A stretch of DNA of 64,000 nucleotides. Source: Pseudomonas lini (GTDB lineage Bacteria > Pseudomonadota > Gammaproteobacteria > Pseudomonadales > Pseudomonadaceae). The number at the start of each line of letters is the position of its first letter. Position 1 is the stretch's first letter. Below the pieces are notes generated by a model. That model had not been told where the DNA came from, did no database searches, and worked only from the letters and a program-made list of their open reading frames with translations. Below are positions 15,356 to 24,692 of this stretch, one piece after another. The stretch lies in NCBI RefSeq assembly GCF_001042905.1, contig NZ_JYLB01000004.1, positions 620,001-684,000 of the forward strand, in the 5' to 3' direction. Both the position numbers and the translations under genes were made by a program.

Positions 15356-16666
15356 ATGCAACCGCAAACCCTCACCGGGCAGGCGTCGTTGGTGACGCCG
15401 AGCCGCAAGCGGTTTTTCATCATGGTCCTGTTGTTCATCACCGTGGTGATCAACTACCTGGACCGTAGCAACCTGTCCATTGCCGCCCCGGCGCTGACCA
15501 GCGATCTGGGCATCGATCCGATCCATGTCGGGCTGATCTTTTCCGCGTTCGGCTGGACCTACGCCGCCATGCAGATCCCCGGCGGCTGGCTAGTGGACCG
15601 GGTGCCGCCGCGCATCCTGTATAGCGTCGCATTGCTGCTGTGGTCGGTGGCCACGGTGATGCTCGGCTTCGCTGCCAGTTTCATCGCGCTGTTTGTGCTG
15701 CGCATGGCCGTCGGTGCCCTGGAGGCGCCGGCGTATCCGATCAACAGCCGCGTGGTGACGACCTGGTTCCCCGAGCGCGAACGCGCCACGGCCATTGGTT
15801 TCTACACCTCCGGGCAGTTCGTCGGGCTGGCGTTTCTCACGCCGGTACTCGCGTGGTTGCAACACCAATATGGCTGGCACATGGTGTTTGTCAGCACCGG
15901 CGCGGTGGGCATTATTTGGGCGGTGATCTGGTACGCGGTGTATCGCGAGCCACGGGATTTCAAAGGCGCCAATGACGCTGAAATCGAGCTGATCCGCGAA
16001 GGCGGCGGGCTGGTGGATATCCAGGCTGAAGCCGCGAAGACCAAGGCTAAATTCAGCTGGATCGACCTTGGGATTGTCCTGAGCAAACGCAAGTTGTGGG
16101 GCATTTACCTCGGTCAGTTCTGCCTCAATTCGACGTTGTGGTTTTTTCTGACGTGGTTCCCGACCTACCTGGTGAAATATCGCGGCATGGACTTCATCAA
16201 GTCTGGCTTGCTGGCGTCGCTACCGTTTCTGGCGGCCTTCGTCGGCGTGCTGTGCTCGGGGTTCTTCTCGGACTTTTTGATCCGTCGCGGCTACACGGTG
16301 GGTTTCGCCCGCAAGTTGCCGATCATTGGCGGCCTGCTGATTTCCACCTCGATCATCGGCGCCAACTTCGTCGAGTCGACGCCGCTGGTGATTGCCTTCC
16401 TCGCATTGGCCTTTTTCGGCAACGGTCTGGCTTCGATCACTTGGTCGCTGGTGTCGACCCTGGCCCCGGCGCGCTTGCTTGGATTGACCGGTGGGGTGTT
16501 CAATTTCATCGGTAACCTGGCGGCGATTACCACGCCCATCGTCATCGGTTTTCTCGCTTCCGGTGATTCGTTTGCCCCGGCGATTACCTATATCTCGGTT
16601 CTGGCGTTGTTGGGTGCGCTTTCCTACGTGTTGCTGGTGGGCAAGGTCGAGCGTATCAAGTTGTAG
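15356..16666 (+). CDS. MFS transporter, probable D-galactonate permease
   Basis: A 436-residue anion:cation symporter (ACS-type) MFS protein with 12 predicted helices. The N-terminal signature (VVINYLDRSNLSIAAPALT) and the helix 2-3 loop GGWLVDRVPPRILY resemble the hexonate/hexuronate carriers DgoT, GudP and GarP. With dgoK-dgoA-dgoD upstream it most likely imports D-galactonate with protons across the inner membrane. It follows dgoD after a REP pair. Other sugar acids cannot be ruled out. Confidence 0.85.
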   Translation: MQPQTLTGQASLVTPSRKRFFIMVLLFITVVINYLDRSNLSIAAPALTSDLGIDPIHVGLIFSAFGWTYAAMQIPGGWLVDRVPPRILYSVALLLWSVATVMLGFAASFIALFVLRMAVGALEAPAYPINSRVVTTWFPERERATAIGFYTSGQFVGLAFLTPVLAWLQHQYGWHMVFVSTGAVGIIWAVIWYAVYREPRDFKGANDAEIELIREGGGLVDIQAEAAKTKAKFSWIDLGIVLSKRKLWGIYLGQFCLNSTLWFFLTWFPTYLVKYRGMDFIKSGLLASLPFLAAFVGVLCSGFFSDFLIRRGYTVGFARKLPIIGGLLISTSIIGANFVESTPLVIAFLALAFFGNGLASITWSLVSTLAPARLLGLTGGVFNFIGNLAAITTPIVIGFLASGDSFAPAITYISVLALLGALSYVLLVGKVERIKL

Positions 16667-16726
16667 TCGCGGCCATCGGGCGACCATAATGCCGCCCGTT
16701 CACTCGCCCAACGGTAAAGGCTGGAT

Positions 16727-17530
16727 ATGCAGGAAGACGCCCCAAAAATCGCCAAGGACGCCGCGCCGACTGGCACCCAGACATTGCTTCGTGGCCTGGG
16801 TGTGGTTCAGGCCGTGGCCAGTGGCGCCCGCGATCTCAAGGAAATCGCCCGGCTGATCGGCACGACGCGCAGCACCACTCATCGTCTGGCCAGTTGCCTG
16901 GTGGACGAGCGTTACCTGCGGGTGGTGCCGCAAGTCGGTTATCTGCTGGGGCCGAAACTGATCGAGCTGGGTTTCCAGGCGCGTGAAGAGTTGCCACTGG
17001 TGACGCTGGCGGGGCCGTATCTGGATGAGTTGTCGGCGTTGACCGGCGACACCATTCACTTGGCGATTCGTGAGGGCGACGAGGTGCTGTACCTGCACAA
17101 GAATCCCGGGCGCAACGGTCCGGAAATGCGTTCGCGAGTCGGTCATCGCATGCCATTGGCGCGTACCGGGATCGGTAAGGCGCTGATGCTCGATGACACG
17201 CAGGAAGAATGGCAACGGCTGTACGAAATCAGCTTGCCGGTGGGTGGGAAAAATCAGTTCTGGCCGCAGCACCCGGAGCAATCCTGGGAGCAGTTTCAGC
17301 AGCGCATGATCGAGTACGTGGCCGGCGGGTACGCGTTCGATCTGGAAGACAACGAACCGTCGATCCGCTGCGTGGCAGCGCCGATCCGCGATGCCAGCAA
17401 GCGCATCGTCGCCGGTATCAGCATCGCTAGCACCGTGCCGTACATGCCATTGGAAAAAATGGCCGAGCTGATTCCCCTGATCAAAGGGGTCACAGCCCGG
17501 CTTTCTGCTGAACTCGGCGCGAAAGTCTGA
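16727..17530 (+). CDS. IclR-family transcriptional regulator of the galactonate cluster
   Basis: A 267-residue IclR-type regulator. It has an N-terminal winged helix-turn-helix (about 20-80: TLLRGLGVVQAVASGARDLK..., LIGTTRSTTHRLASCLVDE) and a C-terminal ligand-binding domain with the family segment VGHRMPLARTGIGKALM. It is the last gene on the plus strand of the dgo block and probably senses galactonate or a breakdown product. This is notable because E. coli uses a GntR-type DgoR for the same pathway. The palindrome at 12256-12272 is its best candidate operator. Confidence 0.85.
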   Translation: MQEDAPKIAKDAAPTGTQTLLRGLGVVQAVASGARDLKEIARLIGTTRSTTHRLASCLVDERYLRVVPQVGYLLGPKLIELGFQAREELPLVTLAGPYLDELSALTGDTIHLAIREGDEVLYLHKNPGRNGPEMRSRVGHRMPLARTGIGKALMLDDTQEEWQRLYEISLPVGGKNQFWPQHPEQSWEQFQQRMIEYVAGGYAFDLEDNEPSIRCVAAPIRDASKRIVAGISIASTVPYMPLEKMAELIPLIKGVTARLSAELGAKV

Positions 17531-18583
17531 TCAGACTTTCAGCGTCGCCATATCGATCACGAAGCGGTACTTCACGTCACCGGCAATCATGCGGGTGTAA
17601 GCCTCGTTGATCTGGCGGATGTCGAGCATTTCGATGTCGCAGGTGATGCCGTGCTCGGCGCAGAAATCCAGCACTTCCTGGGTTTCGGCGATGCCGCCGA
17701 TCAGCGAGCCGGCCAACACGCGACGACCCAATACCAGTTTGGCGGCGTGAACCGGTGGATCGATCGGTTCAATCAAGCCCACCAGAATGTGTACGCCGTC
17801 GAAACGCAGCGTATCGAGGTAGGGATTGAGGTCGTGCTGCACCGGAATGGTGTCCAGCAGGAAGTCGAAATGTCCTGCGGCGGCTTTCATCTGTTCTGCG
17901 TCGGTGGACACGATCACGTGGTCTGCGCCTTGACGACGACCTTCTTCAGCCTTGCTCGCCGAGCGGGTGAACAACGTCACTTCAGCGCCCATCGCCTTGG
18001 CGAACTTGATGCCCATGTGGCCGAGGCCACCCATGCCGAGAATCCCGACCTTGTCGCCGGCCTTGACCCCGTAGTGCTTGAGCGGCGAGTAGGTGGTGAT
18101 GCCGGCGCACAGAATCGGCGCGGCGCTGGCCGGGTCGAGTTTCTCCGGGATACGCACGACAAAGTGCTCGCTGACCACGATGCTGTCGGAGTATCCGCCC
18201 ATGGTGTTGCTGCCATCGACCCGGTCCGGGGTGGCGTAGGTCAAGGTCGGACCTTCGAGGCAGTATTGCTCCAGATCCGCTTGGCAGGCTTCGCAGTGAC
18301 GGCACGAGTCAACCATGCAGCCGACGCCGACCAGATCGCCGACTTTGTGTTGGGTAACATTCGCACCGACGGCGGTTACTTTTCCGACGATCTCATGGCC
18401 GGGCATCAGTGGGTAAACTGCAATGCCCCACTCGTTGCGTGCCTGATGGATGTCGGAATGGCAGACGCCGCAGTAGAGAATGTCGATCGCAACATCGTCG
18501 GCCCGTGGGCTGCGGCGTTCGAATTTCATCGGGGCGAGGGGAGTGGAGGGTGACTGAGCGGCGTATCCGATGGCGGTGTACAT
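17531..18583 (-). CDS. Zinc-dependent NAD(P) alcohol dehydrogenase (YahK/CAD-like)
   Basis: A 350-residue medium-chain dehydrogenase/reductase. The catalytic zinc ligands are C38 in CGVCHSDIH and H63-E64 in PGHE. The structural zinc site is the CxxCxxCx7C set around C94, C97, C100 and C108. The Rossmann loop GILGMGGLGHMGIKFAK follows at about 178. The cinnamyl-alcohol-dehydrogenase-like pattern and length fit E. coli YahK, a broad NADPH aldehyde reductase. AGAGG lies before ATG 18583; an earlier in-frame start (18640) lies in the promoter region. It is divergent from an AraC regulator, which probably controls it. Confidence 0.87.
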   Translation of the reverse strand: MYTAIGYAAQSPSTPLAPMKFERRSPRADDVAIDILYCGVCHSDIHQARNEWGIAVYPLMPGHEIVGKVTAVGANVTQHKVGDLVGVGCMVDSCRHCEACQADLEQYCLEGPTLTYATPDRVDGSNTMGGYSDSIVVSEHFVVRIPEKLDPASAAPILCAGITTYSPLKHYGVKAGDKVGILGMGGLGHMGIKFAKAMGAEVTLFTRSASKAEEGRRQGADHVIVSTDAEQMKAAAGHFDFLLDTIPVQHDLNPYLDTLRFDGVHILVGLIEPIDPPVHAAKLVLGRRVLAGSLIGGIAETQEVLDFCAEHGITCDIEMLDIRQINEAYTRMIAGDVKYRFVIDMATLKV

Positions 18584-18790
18584 GGTGAACCTCTTAAAAA
18601 AAGCAGTGACCAGTGAGGCGAGCAATTCTGGGCGCCGCACGGGTTACCGGCCATGGCGATTCCTCCGGGTGTCATGCCTAATCCTCCGGCTTACACCGTT
18701 GATTGGTCGCATTGGCGTTCAGACCTGCGATGATGTTTTCATCCCTTTTTTCGCGACTTTTTTGTGACTTCTTTTGTGAAGAGCTCCCCT

Positions 18791-19681
18791 ATGTTGTTGA
18801 CCCGTCATCTCGACGCCAATGCCACCCTGGTTTCGTTGATCCAGCCGCTGATCAACCGCGATGGCTTTGCGCCTACCGCGTTGTCGGGCGTGCAGCTTAT
18901 GCGGGCCAGTTGCGATGTTTCCCGCGGCCCGCAAATCTACGAGCCAAGCCTGGTCATCATCGCCCAGGGCGGCAAGTTGGCGCATCTGGGCCCGCGTATT
19001 CTCGAATATGGCACTGGGCATTACCTGATTCAGGCGTTGCCGGTACCCTTCGAATGCGAGACGTTTTCGGCGCCAGATGGCCCGATGCTAGGCGTGTCCA
19101 TCGCCATTGACCGGGTAATGCTCGGTGAGTTGGTATTGGCCATGGGGCTGTCGCCGGGGCGCACGGTTCCCGCACAGACGCCCGAGTCCATGACCTCGGC
19201 AGTCCTCGACGATGCCATGCGCGGTTGTGTGGAACGGTTGTTGCGCTGCCTGCACGATCCGCTGGAATGCCAGATCATGGGCCCGGCGCGTTTGCGTGAA
19301 TTATTGTTCGTGGCGTTGCGGGGACCGCAAGCCGATGTGTTGCGAGCGCTGGTGGAACAACAGGGTCAGTTCGCGCGGATCGCGGCGTCGCTGAGTCATC
19401 TGCATGCGCATTACACTGAGCCGCTGAACGTCGAGACCCTGGCCAGTTGCGCGAACATGAGCGCGTCGACGTTTCATGAGCATTTCAAACGCTGCACCTT
19501 GTTGTCGCCGGTGCAGTATTTGAAGCGTTTGCGCTTGCTCAGGGCTCAGCAGTTGTTACTGGGCGAAGGCTTGGGCGTGGCCCAGGTGGCGCATCGAGTG
19601 GGGTATCAGAGCACGTCGCAGTTCAGCCGCGAGTACAAGCGCTACTTTGAACGTAATCCCGGGGATGAGCGGGCTGCTTGA
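18791..19681 (+). CDS. AraC-family transcriptional regulator
   Basis: A 296-residue regulator. The N-terminal half is the AraC_N cupin-like domain typical of regulators paired with aldehyde/alcohol dehydrogenases (SLVIIAQGGKLAHLGPRILEYGTG). The C-terminal about 100 residues hold two helix-turn-helix motifs (LNVETLASCANMSASTFHEH and LGVAQVAHRVGYQSTSQFSR). The ATG at 18791 has GAAGAG upstream; a GTG at 18764 is an alternative. It stands divergent to the dehydrogenase gene with about 200 bases between, so regulation of that neighbour and of itself is likely. Confidence 0.83.
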   Translation: MLLTRHLDANATLVSLIQPLINRDGFAPTALSGVQLMRASCDVSRGPQIYEPSLVIIAQGGKLAHLGPRILEYGTGHYLIQALPVPFECETFSAPDGPMLGVSIAIDRVMLGELVLAMGLSPGRTVPAQTPESMTSAVLDDAMRGCVERLLRCLHDPLECQIMGPARLRELLFVALRGPQADVLRALVEQQGQFARIAASLSHLHAHYTEPLNVETLASCANMSASTFHEHFKRCTLLSPVQYLKRLRLLRAQQLLLGEGLGVAQVAHRVGYQSTSQFSREYKRYFERNPGDERAA

Positions 19682-19696
19682 TACACCTCGAATCCC

Positions 19697-19789
19697 CTTG
19701 TGGGAGCGGGCTTGCTCGCGAAAGCGGTGTATCAGTCGAGATCAATGTTGGATGATAAACCGCCTTCGCGAGCAAGCCCGCTCCCACAT
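19697..19789. repeat. REP pair, family 1 (inverted)
   Basis: Inverted copies (TGTGGGAGCGGGCTTGCTCGCGAA at 19699 onward, and its inverse ending near 19788) lie between the convergent AraC and ETF-QO genes. Confidence 0.92.
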
Positions 19790-19821
19790 TGGTTTTGTGT
19801 TGACGCTTGAATTTCGGGCAA

Positions 19822-19852
19822 CAAAAAGGCCCCCATTTCGGGAGCCTTTGTT
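19822..19852 (-). terminator. Rho-independent terminator of the ETF-QO gene
   Basis: Read on the minus strand, AAAGGCTCCC-gaaat-GGGGGCCTTT is followed by a T-run. The stem has one G-T pair. It sits about 15 bases after the ETF-QO stop codon. Confidence 0.75.
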
Positions 19853-19867
19853 GTTCAGCGATTCGAC

Positions 19868-21532
19868 TTACATGTTCGGGTAAGTCGGGCCGCCAGAGCC
19901 TTCCGGCGCCACCCAGGTGATGTTCTGTGCAGGGTCCTTGATGTCGCAGGTCTTGCAGTGAACGCAGTTCTGGGCGTTGATCTGGAAGCGCTTCTCGCCG
20001 TCTTCCTGGGTCACCACTTCATACACGCCGGCCGGGCAGTAACGCTGGGCAGGTTCATCGTACATCGGCAGGTTCTTGGCGATCGGAATGCTCGCGTCGG
20101 CCAGCTTCAAGTGGCAAGGCTGCTCTTCTTCGTGGTTGGTACCCGAGATGAACACCGAGCTGAGTTTGTCGAAGCTGATCTTGCCGTCCGGTTTCGGGTA
20201 GTCGATCTTCTTGCAGTCGGCCGCCAGTTTCAGGCAAGCGTAATCCGGCTTGGTGTCGTGCAGGGTGAACGGCAGTTTGCCGCCGAAGATGTTCTGGTCG
20301 AGCCAGTTGAAGCCGCCGCCGACGATGGCGCCGAACTTGTGAATCGCCGGGCCGAAGTTGCGGCTGGCGAACAGTTCGTCATAGAGCCAGCTCTTCTTGA
20401 AGGCGTCGACGTAAGTGGTCAGTTCTTCGGTGCCGTCCTTTTCAGCAAACAGCGCGTCGGCCACGGCGTCAGCGGCGAGCATGCCGGACTTCATCGCGGT
20501 GTGGCTGCCTTTGATCTTGGCGAAGTTCAACGTGCCGAGGTCGCAACCGATCAACGCGCCGCCCTTGAAGACCATTTTCGGCAGCGAGTTCAGGCCGCCT
20601 TTGGAGATAGCACGTGCGCCGTAGCTGATGCGCTTGCCGCCTTCCAGGTATTGCTTGAGCACCGGGTGATGCTTGAGGCGCTGGAACTCGTCGAACGGCG
20701 ACAGGAAGGTGTTGCTGTAGGAAAGATCGACGATCAGGCCGACCACCACCTGGTTGTTTTCCAGGTGATAGAGGAACGAGCCGCCAGTGTTCTCGGTGCC
20801 CATGATATCCAGCGGCCAACCGGCGGTGTGGACCACCAGGCCTGGCTGGTGCTTGGCCGGGTCGATTTCCCAGATTTCTTTCAGGCCGATGCCGTAATGC
20901 TGGGCGTCGGCTTCGCTGTCGAGGTTGAAGCGCTTGATCAGCTGCTTGCCGATATGGCCGCGGCAACCTTCGGCGAACAGCGTGTACTTGGCACGCAGTT
21001 CCATGCCCGGGGTGTACAGACCTTCTTTCGGATTGCCTTCGCGGTCAACGCCCAGATCGCCGGTGATGATCCCGCGAACCACGCCGTTCTCGTCGAACAG
21101 TGCTTCCTGGGCAGCGAAGCCCGGGTAGATTTCCACGCCCAGGTTCTCTGCCTGCTGAGCCAGCCAGCGGCACAGATTGCCCAGGGAGATGATGTAGTTG
21201 CCTTCGTTGTGCATGGTCTTGGGCACAAAGAGGTCAGGAATCTTCTGCGCGCTGTCGGCGTTTTTCAGAACGAAGATGTCATCGCGTGTGACTGGCGTAT
21301 TCAGCGGTGCGCCGAGTTCTTTCCAGTCCGGGAACAATTCGTTCAGGGCGCGTGGTTCGAACACGGCACCAGACAGGATGTGAGCGCCGACTTCGGAGCC
21401 TTTTTCGACCACGCAGACGCTGATTTCCTTACCGGCTTCGGCGGCCTTCTGCTTCAAGCGGCAGGCGGCGGAAAGACCAGCGGGGCCGGCACCGACGATG
21501 ACCACGTCGAATTCCATGTATTCGCGTTCCAC
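19868..21532 (-). CDS. Electron transfer flavoprotein-ubiquinone oxidoreductase (ETF-QO)
   Basis: A 554-residue membrane-associated flavo-iron-sulfur protein that passes electrons from reduced ETF to ubiquinone. The N-terminal FAD loop is VVIVGAGPAGLSAACRL. The C-terminal ferredoxin-like 4Fe-4S ligands are visible: C in RYCPAGVYEV, then NCVHCKTCDIKDP. The length is normal. Translation starts at GTG 21532 with AGGAG 7 bases upstream; an internal ATG five codons later is the alternative. It is divergent from etfBA, its redox partners, across a 547-base region with a PsrA-like box. Confidence 0.95.
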   Translation of the reverse strand: MEREYMEFDVVIVGAGPAGLSAACRLKQKAAEAGKEISVCVVEKGSEVGAHILSGAVFEPRALNELFPDWKELGAPLNTPVTRDDIFVLKNADSAQKIPDLFVPKTMHNEGNYIISLGNLCRWLAQQAENLGVEIYPGFAAQEALFDENGVVRGIITGDLGVDREGNPKEGLYTPGMELRAKYTLFAEGCRGHIGKQLIKRFNLDSEADAQHYGIGLKEIWEIDPAKHQPGLVVHTAGWPLDIMGTENTGGSFLYHLENNQVVVGLIVDLSYSNTFLSPFDEFQRLKHHPVLKQYLEGGKRISYGARAISKGGLNSLPKMVFKGGALIGCDLGTLNFAKIKGSHTAMKSGMLAADAVADALFAEKDGTEELTTYVDAFKKSWLYDELFASRNFGPAIHKFGAIVGGGFNWLDQNIFGGKLPFTLHDTKPDYACLKLAADCKKIDYPKPDGKISFDKLSSVFISGTNHEEEQPCHLKLADASIPIAKNLPMYDEPAQRYCPAGVYEVVTQEDGEKRFQINAQNCVHCKTCDIKDPAQNITWVAPEGSGGPTYPNM

Positions 21533-21689
21533 AGGCTATCTCCTACTCAAGGCTCAACAGTTTTTTTTCTAATTGGAGGTTTGGTGTCGCATCCATGAAT
21601 TCCCCCACAATGCAGGGGAGAGGACAATCGATGAACCACCTTTCTCTCTAGGTGGCGCATTATATCTACACCACTCCTAGCGTCCAATA

Positions 21690-21703
21690 CAAACGTTTGT
21701 TTG
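21690..21703. promoter_or_regulatory. PsrA-like operator box (CAAAC-N4-GTTTG)
   Basis: The sequence CAAACGTTTGTTTG fits the published PsrA pattern of C/GAAAC, 2-4 bases, GTTTG/C. PsrA is the Pseudomonas long-chain fatty-acid-responsive TetR-family repressor of beta-oxidation genes, and ETF genes are known as part of its regulon in P. aeruginosa (recalled knowledge, not checked here). The site lies about 160 bases upstream of the ETF-QO start. Confidence 0.55.
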
Positions 21704-21833
21704 AATGGGCTCAAAGCCAGAGAAATCAAAGTCACGCGGCTTATGAACGGCTATTTTGCCGTATTGACCGGAATAGGCGTTCCGGTCAAGATACGGTCGG
21801 TTTTGCGCTCGCCGTAGGCTGACTGTTGGTTTC

Positions 21834-22009
21834 AAGAGCACCTCTAAAGACAGGGCGATGGCAGTACAAGGTGATGCGTCGCGCAGGTTTTATGCGCAGT
21901 TTACACGCCGCGATTATGAATGACTTGTCGGTCACCACTGACGAACGGTTATCAGCCTCGTGAGCAGAGTTCACCCGATACACCTGCCAGCGTTTTTAGA
22001 GGTGCCCTT
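21834..22009. repeat. Small inverted-repeat-bounded element upstream of etfB
   Basis: AAGAGCACCTCTAAAGAC (21834-21851) and the inverse of AAGGGCACCTCTAAAAAC (21992-22009) match at 16 of 18 positions. They bound a 176-bp stretch without a coding frame. The size and ends suggest a MITE or the scar of an insertion sequence; no target duplication is obvious. Confidence 0.55.
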
Positions 22010-22079
22010 GCGCCGATGAGCATCAACCGCCAGGTTCGCCTAGGCGACTTTCTTTTCACCGGAGAGTAACGAGGAATCC

Positions 22080-22829
22080 ATGAAGGTTCTTGTAGCTGTC
22101 AAACGCGTTGTGGATTACAACGTCAAGGTTCGTGTCAAGGCGGACAATTCCGGCGTCGACCTCGCTAACGTCAAGATGTCGATGAACCCGTTCTGCGAAA
22201 TCGCAGTGGAAGAAGCCGTACGTCTGAAAGAGAAAGGCGTTGCGACTGAAATCGTCGTCGTCTCCATCGGCCCGTCCACCGCTCAAGAGCAACTGCGCAC
22301 CGCGCTGGCTCTGGGTGCCGACCGCGCCATCCTCGTCGAATCCGCTGAAGATCTGACTTCCCTGGCCGTTGCCAAACTGTTGAAAGCTGTTGTCGACAAG
22401 GAACAGCCTCAGCTGGTGATCCTCGGCAAACAAGCCATCGATAGCGACAACAACCAGACTGGCCAGATGCTCGCTGCACTGAGCGGCTACGGTCAGGGTA
22501 CCTTCGCTTCGAAAGTCGAAGTGTCCGGCGACAGCGTTGCCGTGACCCGTGAAATCGACGGCGGCGCGCAGACAGTTTCCCTGAAACTGCCGGCCATCGT
22601 CACCACCGACCTGCGTTTGAACGAGCCGCGTTATGCGTCTCTGCCAAACATCATGAAAGCCAAGAAGAAGCCTCTCGAAGTGCTGACTCCGGACGCTTTG
22701 GGCGTTTCCACCGCCTCCACCAACAAGACCCTGAAAGTCGAAGCGCCGGCTGCACGCAGCGCGGGTATCAAGGTCAAGTCGGTGGCTGAACTGGTCGAGA
22801 AACTGAAAAACGAAGCGAAGGTAATCTAA
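22080..22829 (+). CDS. etfB: Electron transfer flavoprotein beta subunit
   Basis: A 249-residue ETF beta subunit. With EtfA it forms the soluble heterodimer that accepts electrons from acyl-CoA and other dehydrogenases. The family start [19 protein letters not shown] and the adenosine-nucleotide-binding region ([20 protein letters not shown], typical of ETF-beta) are clear, and the length is normal. A CGAGGA site precedes the ATG. etfA follows after two bases. Confidence 0.96.
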   Translation: MKVLVAVKRVVDYNVKVRVKADNSGVDLANVKMSMNPFCEIAVEEAVRLKEKGVATEIVVVSIGPSTAQEQLRTALALGADRAILVESAEDLTSLAVAKLLKAVVDKEQPQLVILGKQAIDSDNNQTGQMLAALSGYGQGTFASKVEVSGDSVAVTREIDGGAQTVSLKLPAIVTTDLRLNEPRYASLPNIMKAKKKPLEVLTPDALGVSTASTNKTLKVEAPAARSAGIKVKSVAELVEKLKNEAKVI

Positions 22830-22831
22830 TC

Positions 22832-23761
22832 ATGACTATCTTGGTAATCGCTGAACACGACAACAAAGTGCTGGCCCCGGCCACGCTGAACACTGTGGCG
22901 GCTGCCGCCAAAATCGGTGGTGATATCCACGTTCTGGTTGCAGGCCAGGGCGCTGGCGCCGTGGCTGAAGCCGCTGCGAAAATCGCTGGCGTGGCAAAAG
23001 TCCTGTCTGCTGACAATGCTGCTTACGCGCATCAGCTGCCGGAAAACGTTGCTCCACTGGTTGCAGAGTTGGGCAAGGGCTACAGCCACATCCTGGCCGC
23101 CGCCACTTCCAACGGCAAAAACATCCTGCCGCGCGTTGCCGCGAGCCTGGACGTTGACCAGATCTCCGAGATCATCTCGGTCGAAAGCGCTGATACCTTC
23201 AAGCGCCCGATCTACGCCGGTAACGCCATTGCTACCGTACAGTCCAACGCTGCGGTCAAAGTGATCACCGTGCGTGCCACCGGTTTCGACCCGGTGGCTG
23301 CTGAAGGTGGTTCGGCTGCCGTTGAAGCCGTTGCGGCTGCTCACGACGCTGGCACTTCGAGCTTCGTTGGCGAAGAACTGGCCAAGTCCGATCGTCCGGA
23401 ACTGACCGCTGCCAAAATCGTCGTTTCCGGCGGTCGCGGCATGCAGAACGGCGACAACTTCAAACACCTGTACGCCCTGGCCGACAAGCTGGGCGCTGCC
23501 GTCGGTGCTTCCCGCGCCGCGGTCGACGCAGGTTTTGTACCCAACGACATGCAGGTCGGTCAGACCGGCAAGATCGTCGCGCCTCAGCTGTACATCGCCG
23601 TCGGTATTTCCGGCGCGATCCAGCACCTGGCCGGCATGAAAGACTCCAAAGTGATCGTTGCGATCAACAAGGACGAAGAAGCGCCGATCTTCCAGGTGGC
23701 CGATTATGGCCTGGTGGCAGACCTGTTCGAAGCTATCCCCGAGTTCGAGAAGCTGGTCTAA
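22832..23761 (+). CDS. etfA: Electron transfer flavoprotein alpha subunit
   Basis: A 309-residue ETF alpha subunit. The C-terminal FAD-binding domain shows the expected motifs [33 protein letters not shown] and [19 protein letters not shown]. It starts two bases after etfB and is followed by a strong terminator, so etfBA is a two-gene operon. Electrons leave to ETF-QO, encoded divergently. Confidence 0.96.
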   Translation: MTILVIAEHDNKVLAPATLNTVAAAAKIGGDIHVLVAGQGAGAVAEAAAKIAGVAKVLSADNAAYAHQLPENVAPLVAELGKGYSHILAAATSNGKNILPRVAASLDVDQISEIISVESADTFKRPIYAGNAIATVQSNAAVKVITVRATGFDPVAAEGGSAAVEAVAAAHDAGTSSFVGEELAKSDRPELTAAKIVVSGGRGMQNGDNFKHLYALADKLGAAVGASRAAVDAGFVPNDMQVGQTGKIVAPQLYIAVGISGAIQHLAGMKDSKVIVAINKDEEAPIFQVADYGLVADLFEAIPEFEKLV

Positions 23762-23783
23762 TCCGGCAGCTTGACTTATAAAG

Positions 23784-23812
23784 AGCCCGACCTTTTGGTC
23801 GGGCTTTTTTTT
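23784..23812 (+). terminator. Rho-independent terminator of etfBA
   Basis: A perfect 9-bp stem AGCCCGACC-tttt-GGTCGGGCT is followed by a run of T, 23 bases after the etfA stop. Confidence 0.95.
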
Positions 23813-23846
23813 GTTCTTCTGTAGGGTTTGAGTGGAGTGTTTCACC

Positions 23847-24683
23847 ATGGATTTACGCCGCGTGTGTGGCTGGTCATTACTGCTGGGGCTGACGCTGTTG
23901 CCGGGGCTGTCCATCGCCGCGGGCAAATGCGAGCGCCTGGTGGTGACCGGCAGCCCGGACGCGCCGCCGTACCTGTGGCAAGACCCGCAAAACCCCAAAC
24001 ATCTGGTTGGCGCCAGCGCCGACCTGCTGCAGCACGTGGCGGGGGAGTTGGGCATCAAGGTCGAGCTGCTTTACGCCGGCAAACGCTCCCAGGCCCTGGA
24101 CGAAGTGCGCAGCGGGCGCATGGACATGCTGGCCGATGCGCCATTGATGGTCAGTGAGCTGGAAAATCTGGATTACATCCACCCACCGCTGCTGGAAAAC
24201 GATTATCTGGTCTGGACCCGCAACGACTCGTTACTGGTCTACAACGAAGCGCAGGACCTTCGCGGTCATCCCGGCGCCTTGTCGGAAAAGGCTCGAATAA
24301 CCCCCTCATTTGATACTTTTGCCGAGCAGCAATTGACCCTGTTGCGCACGCCCAATCTGACCCAGGCCTTCCAGAAGTTGCTGCTGAATGAGGTGGAATT
24401 TGTCCTCGCCGGACGCTACTCGGGCATGGCCCTGGTGCAAACGCTGGGGATGGCCAATGACTTGATGGCCCACCCACACCCCATCGACAAACCTGGCCTG
24501 TATCTCGCGGTTTCCCATAACTCTGCCTGCAACGATCCTTGGTTGCGCGGACAGCTGGCCAAAAAGATGACAGAATTGCCCGCGTCCGGACTGACGGAAG
24601 CTGCGCTGCTGCGCAATATCGAGCGTTGGAAAGCGCAACGCTCACAACCGCAGCCACAACCTGTCAGTACCCCAAAACAGTAG
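23847..24683 (+). CDS. Periplasmic solute-binding protein, family 3-like
   Basis: A 278-residue exported protein with a clear signal peptide (about 1-26, WSLLLGLTLLPGLSIAAG). The mature part has the family 3 extracellular solute-binding layout (VVTGSPDAPPYLWQDPQN, GASADLLQHVAGELGIKVEL, then DMLADAPLM and the second lobe). No ABC permease genes are adjacent, so it may be a stand-alone sensor-type binding protein. The ATG at 23847 has GGAG at 9 bases; a GTG five codons earlier overlaps that site. Two lipoprotein genes follow closely, and the three probably form one operon. Confidence 0.75.
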   Translation: MDLRRVCGWSLLLGLTLLPGLSIAAGKCERLVVTGSPDAPPYLWQDPQNPKHLVGASADLLQHVAGELGIKVELLYAGKRSQALDEVRSGRMDMLADAPLMVSELENLDYIHPPLLENDYLVWTRNDSLLVYNEAQDLRGHPGALSEKARITPSFDTFAEQQLTLLRTPNLTQAFQKLLLNEVEFVLAGRYSGMALVQTLGMANDLMAHPHPIDKPGLYLAVSHNSACNDPWLRGQLAKKMTELPASGLTEAALLRNIERWKAQRSQPQPQPVSTPKQ

Positions 24684-24692
24684 GGATTTTTA

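Larger units (their letters stand above)
21533..22079. other. Divergent ETF-QO / etfBA control region
   Basis: This 547-base non-coding stretch separates two divergent operons. It contains a perfect palindromic CAAAC/GTTTG box at 21690-21703 nearer ETF-QO, and a small element bounded by 18-bp inverted repeats (21834-22009) nearer etfB. No convincing protein-coding frame was seen, and the etfB ribosome site (CGAGGA) is intact at the right end. Confidence 0.7.

Noticed and set aside
19958..21598. 546-codon plus-strand open frame opposite ETF-QO
   Set aside because: The minus strand encodes a complete ETF-QO with FAD and 4Fe-4S motifs; the opposite frame is a composition artefact.
21786..21983. 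65-codon minus-strand frame inside the ETF control region
   Set aside because: No ribosome site and no family pattern, and it overlaps the inverted-repeat element.
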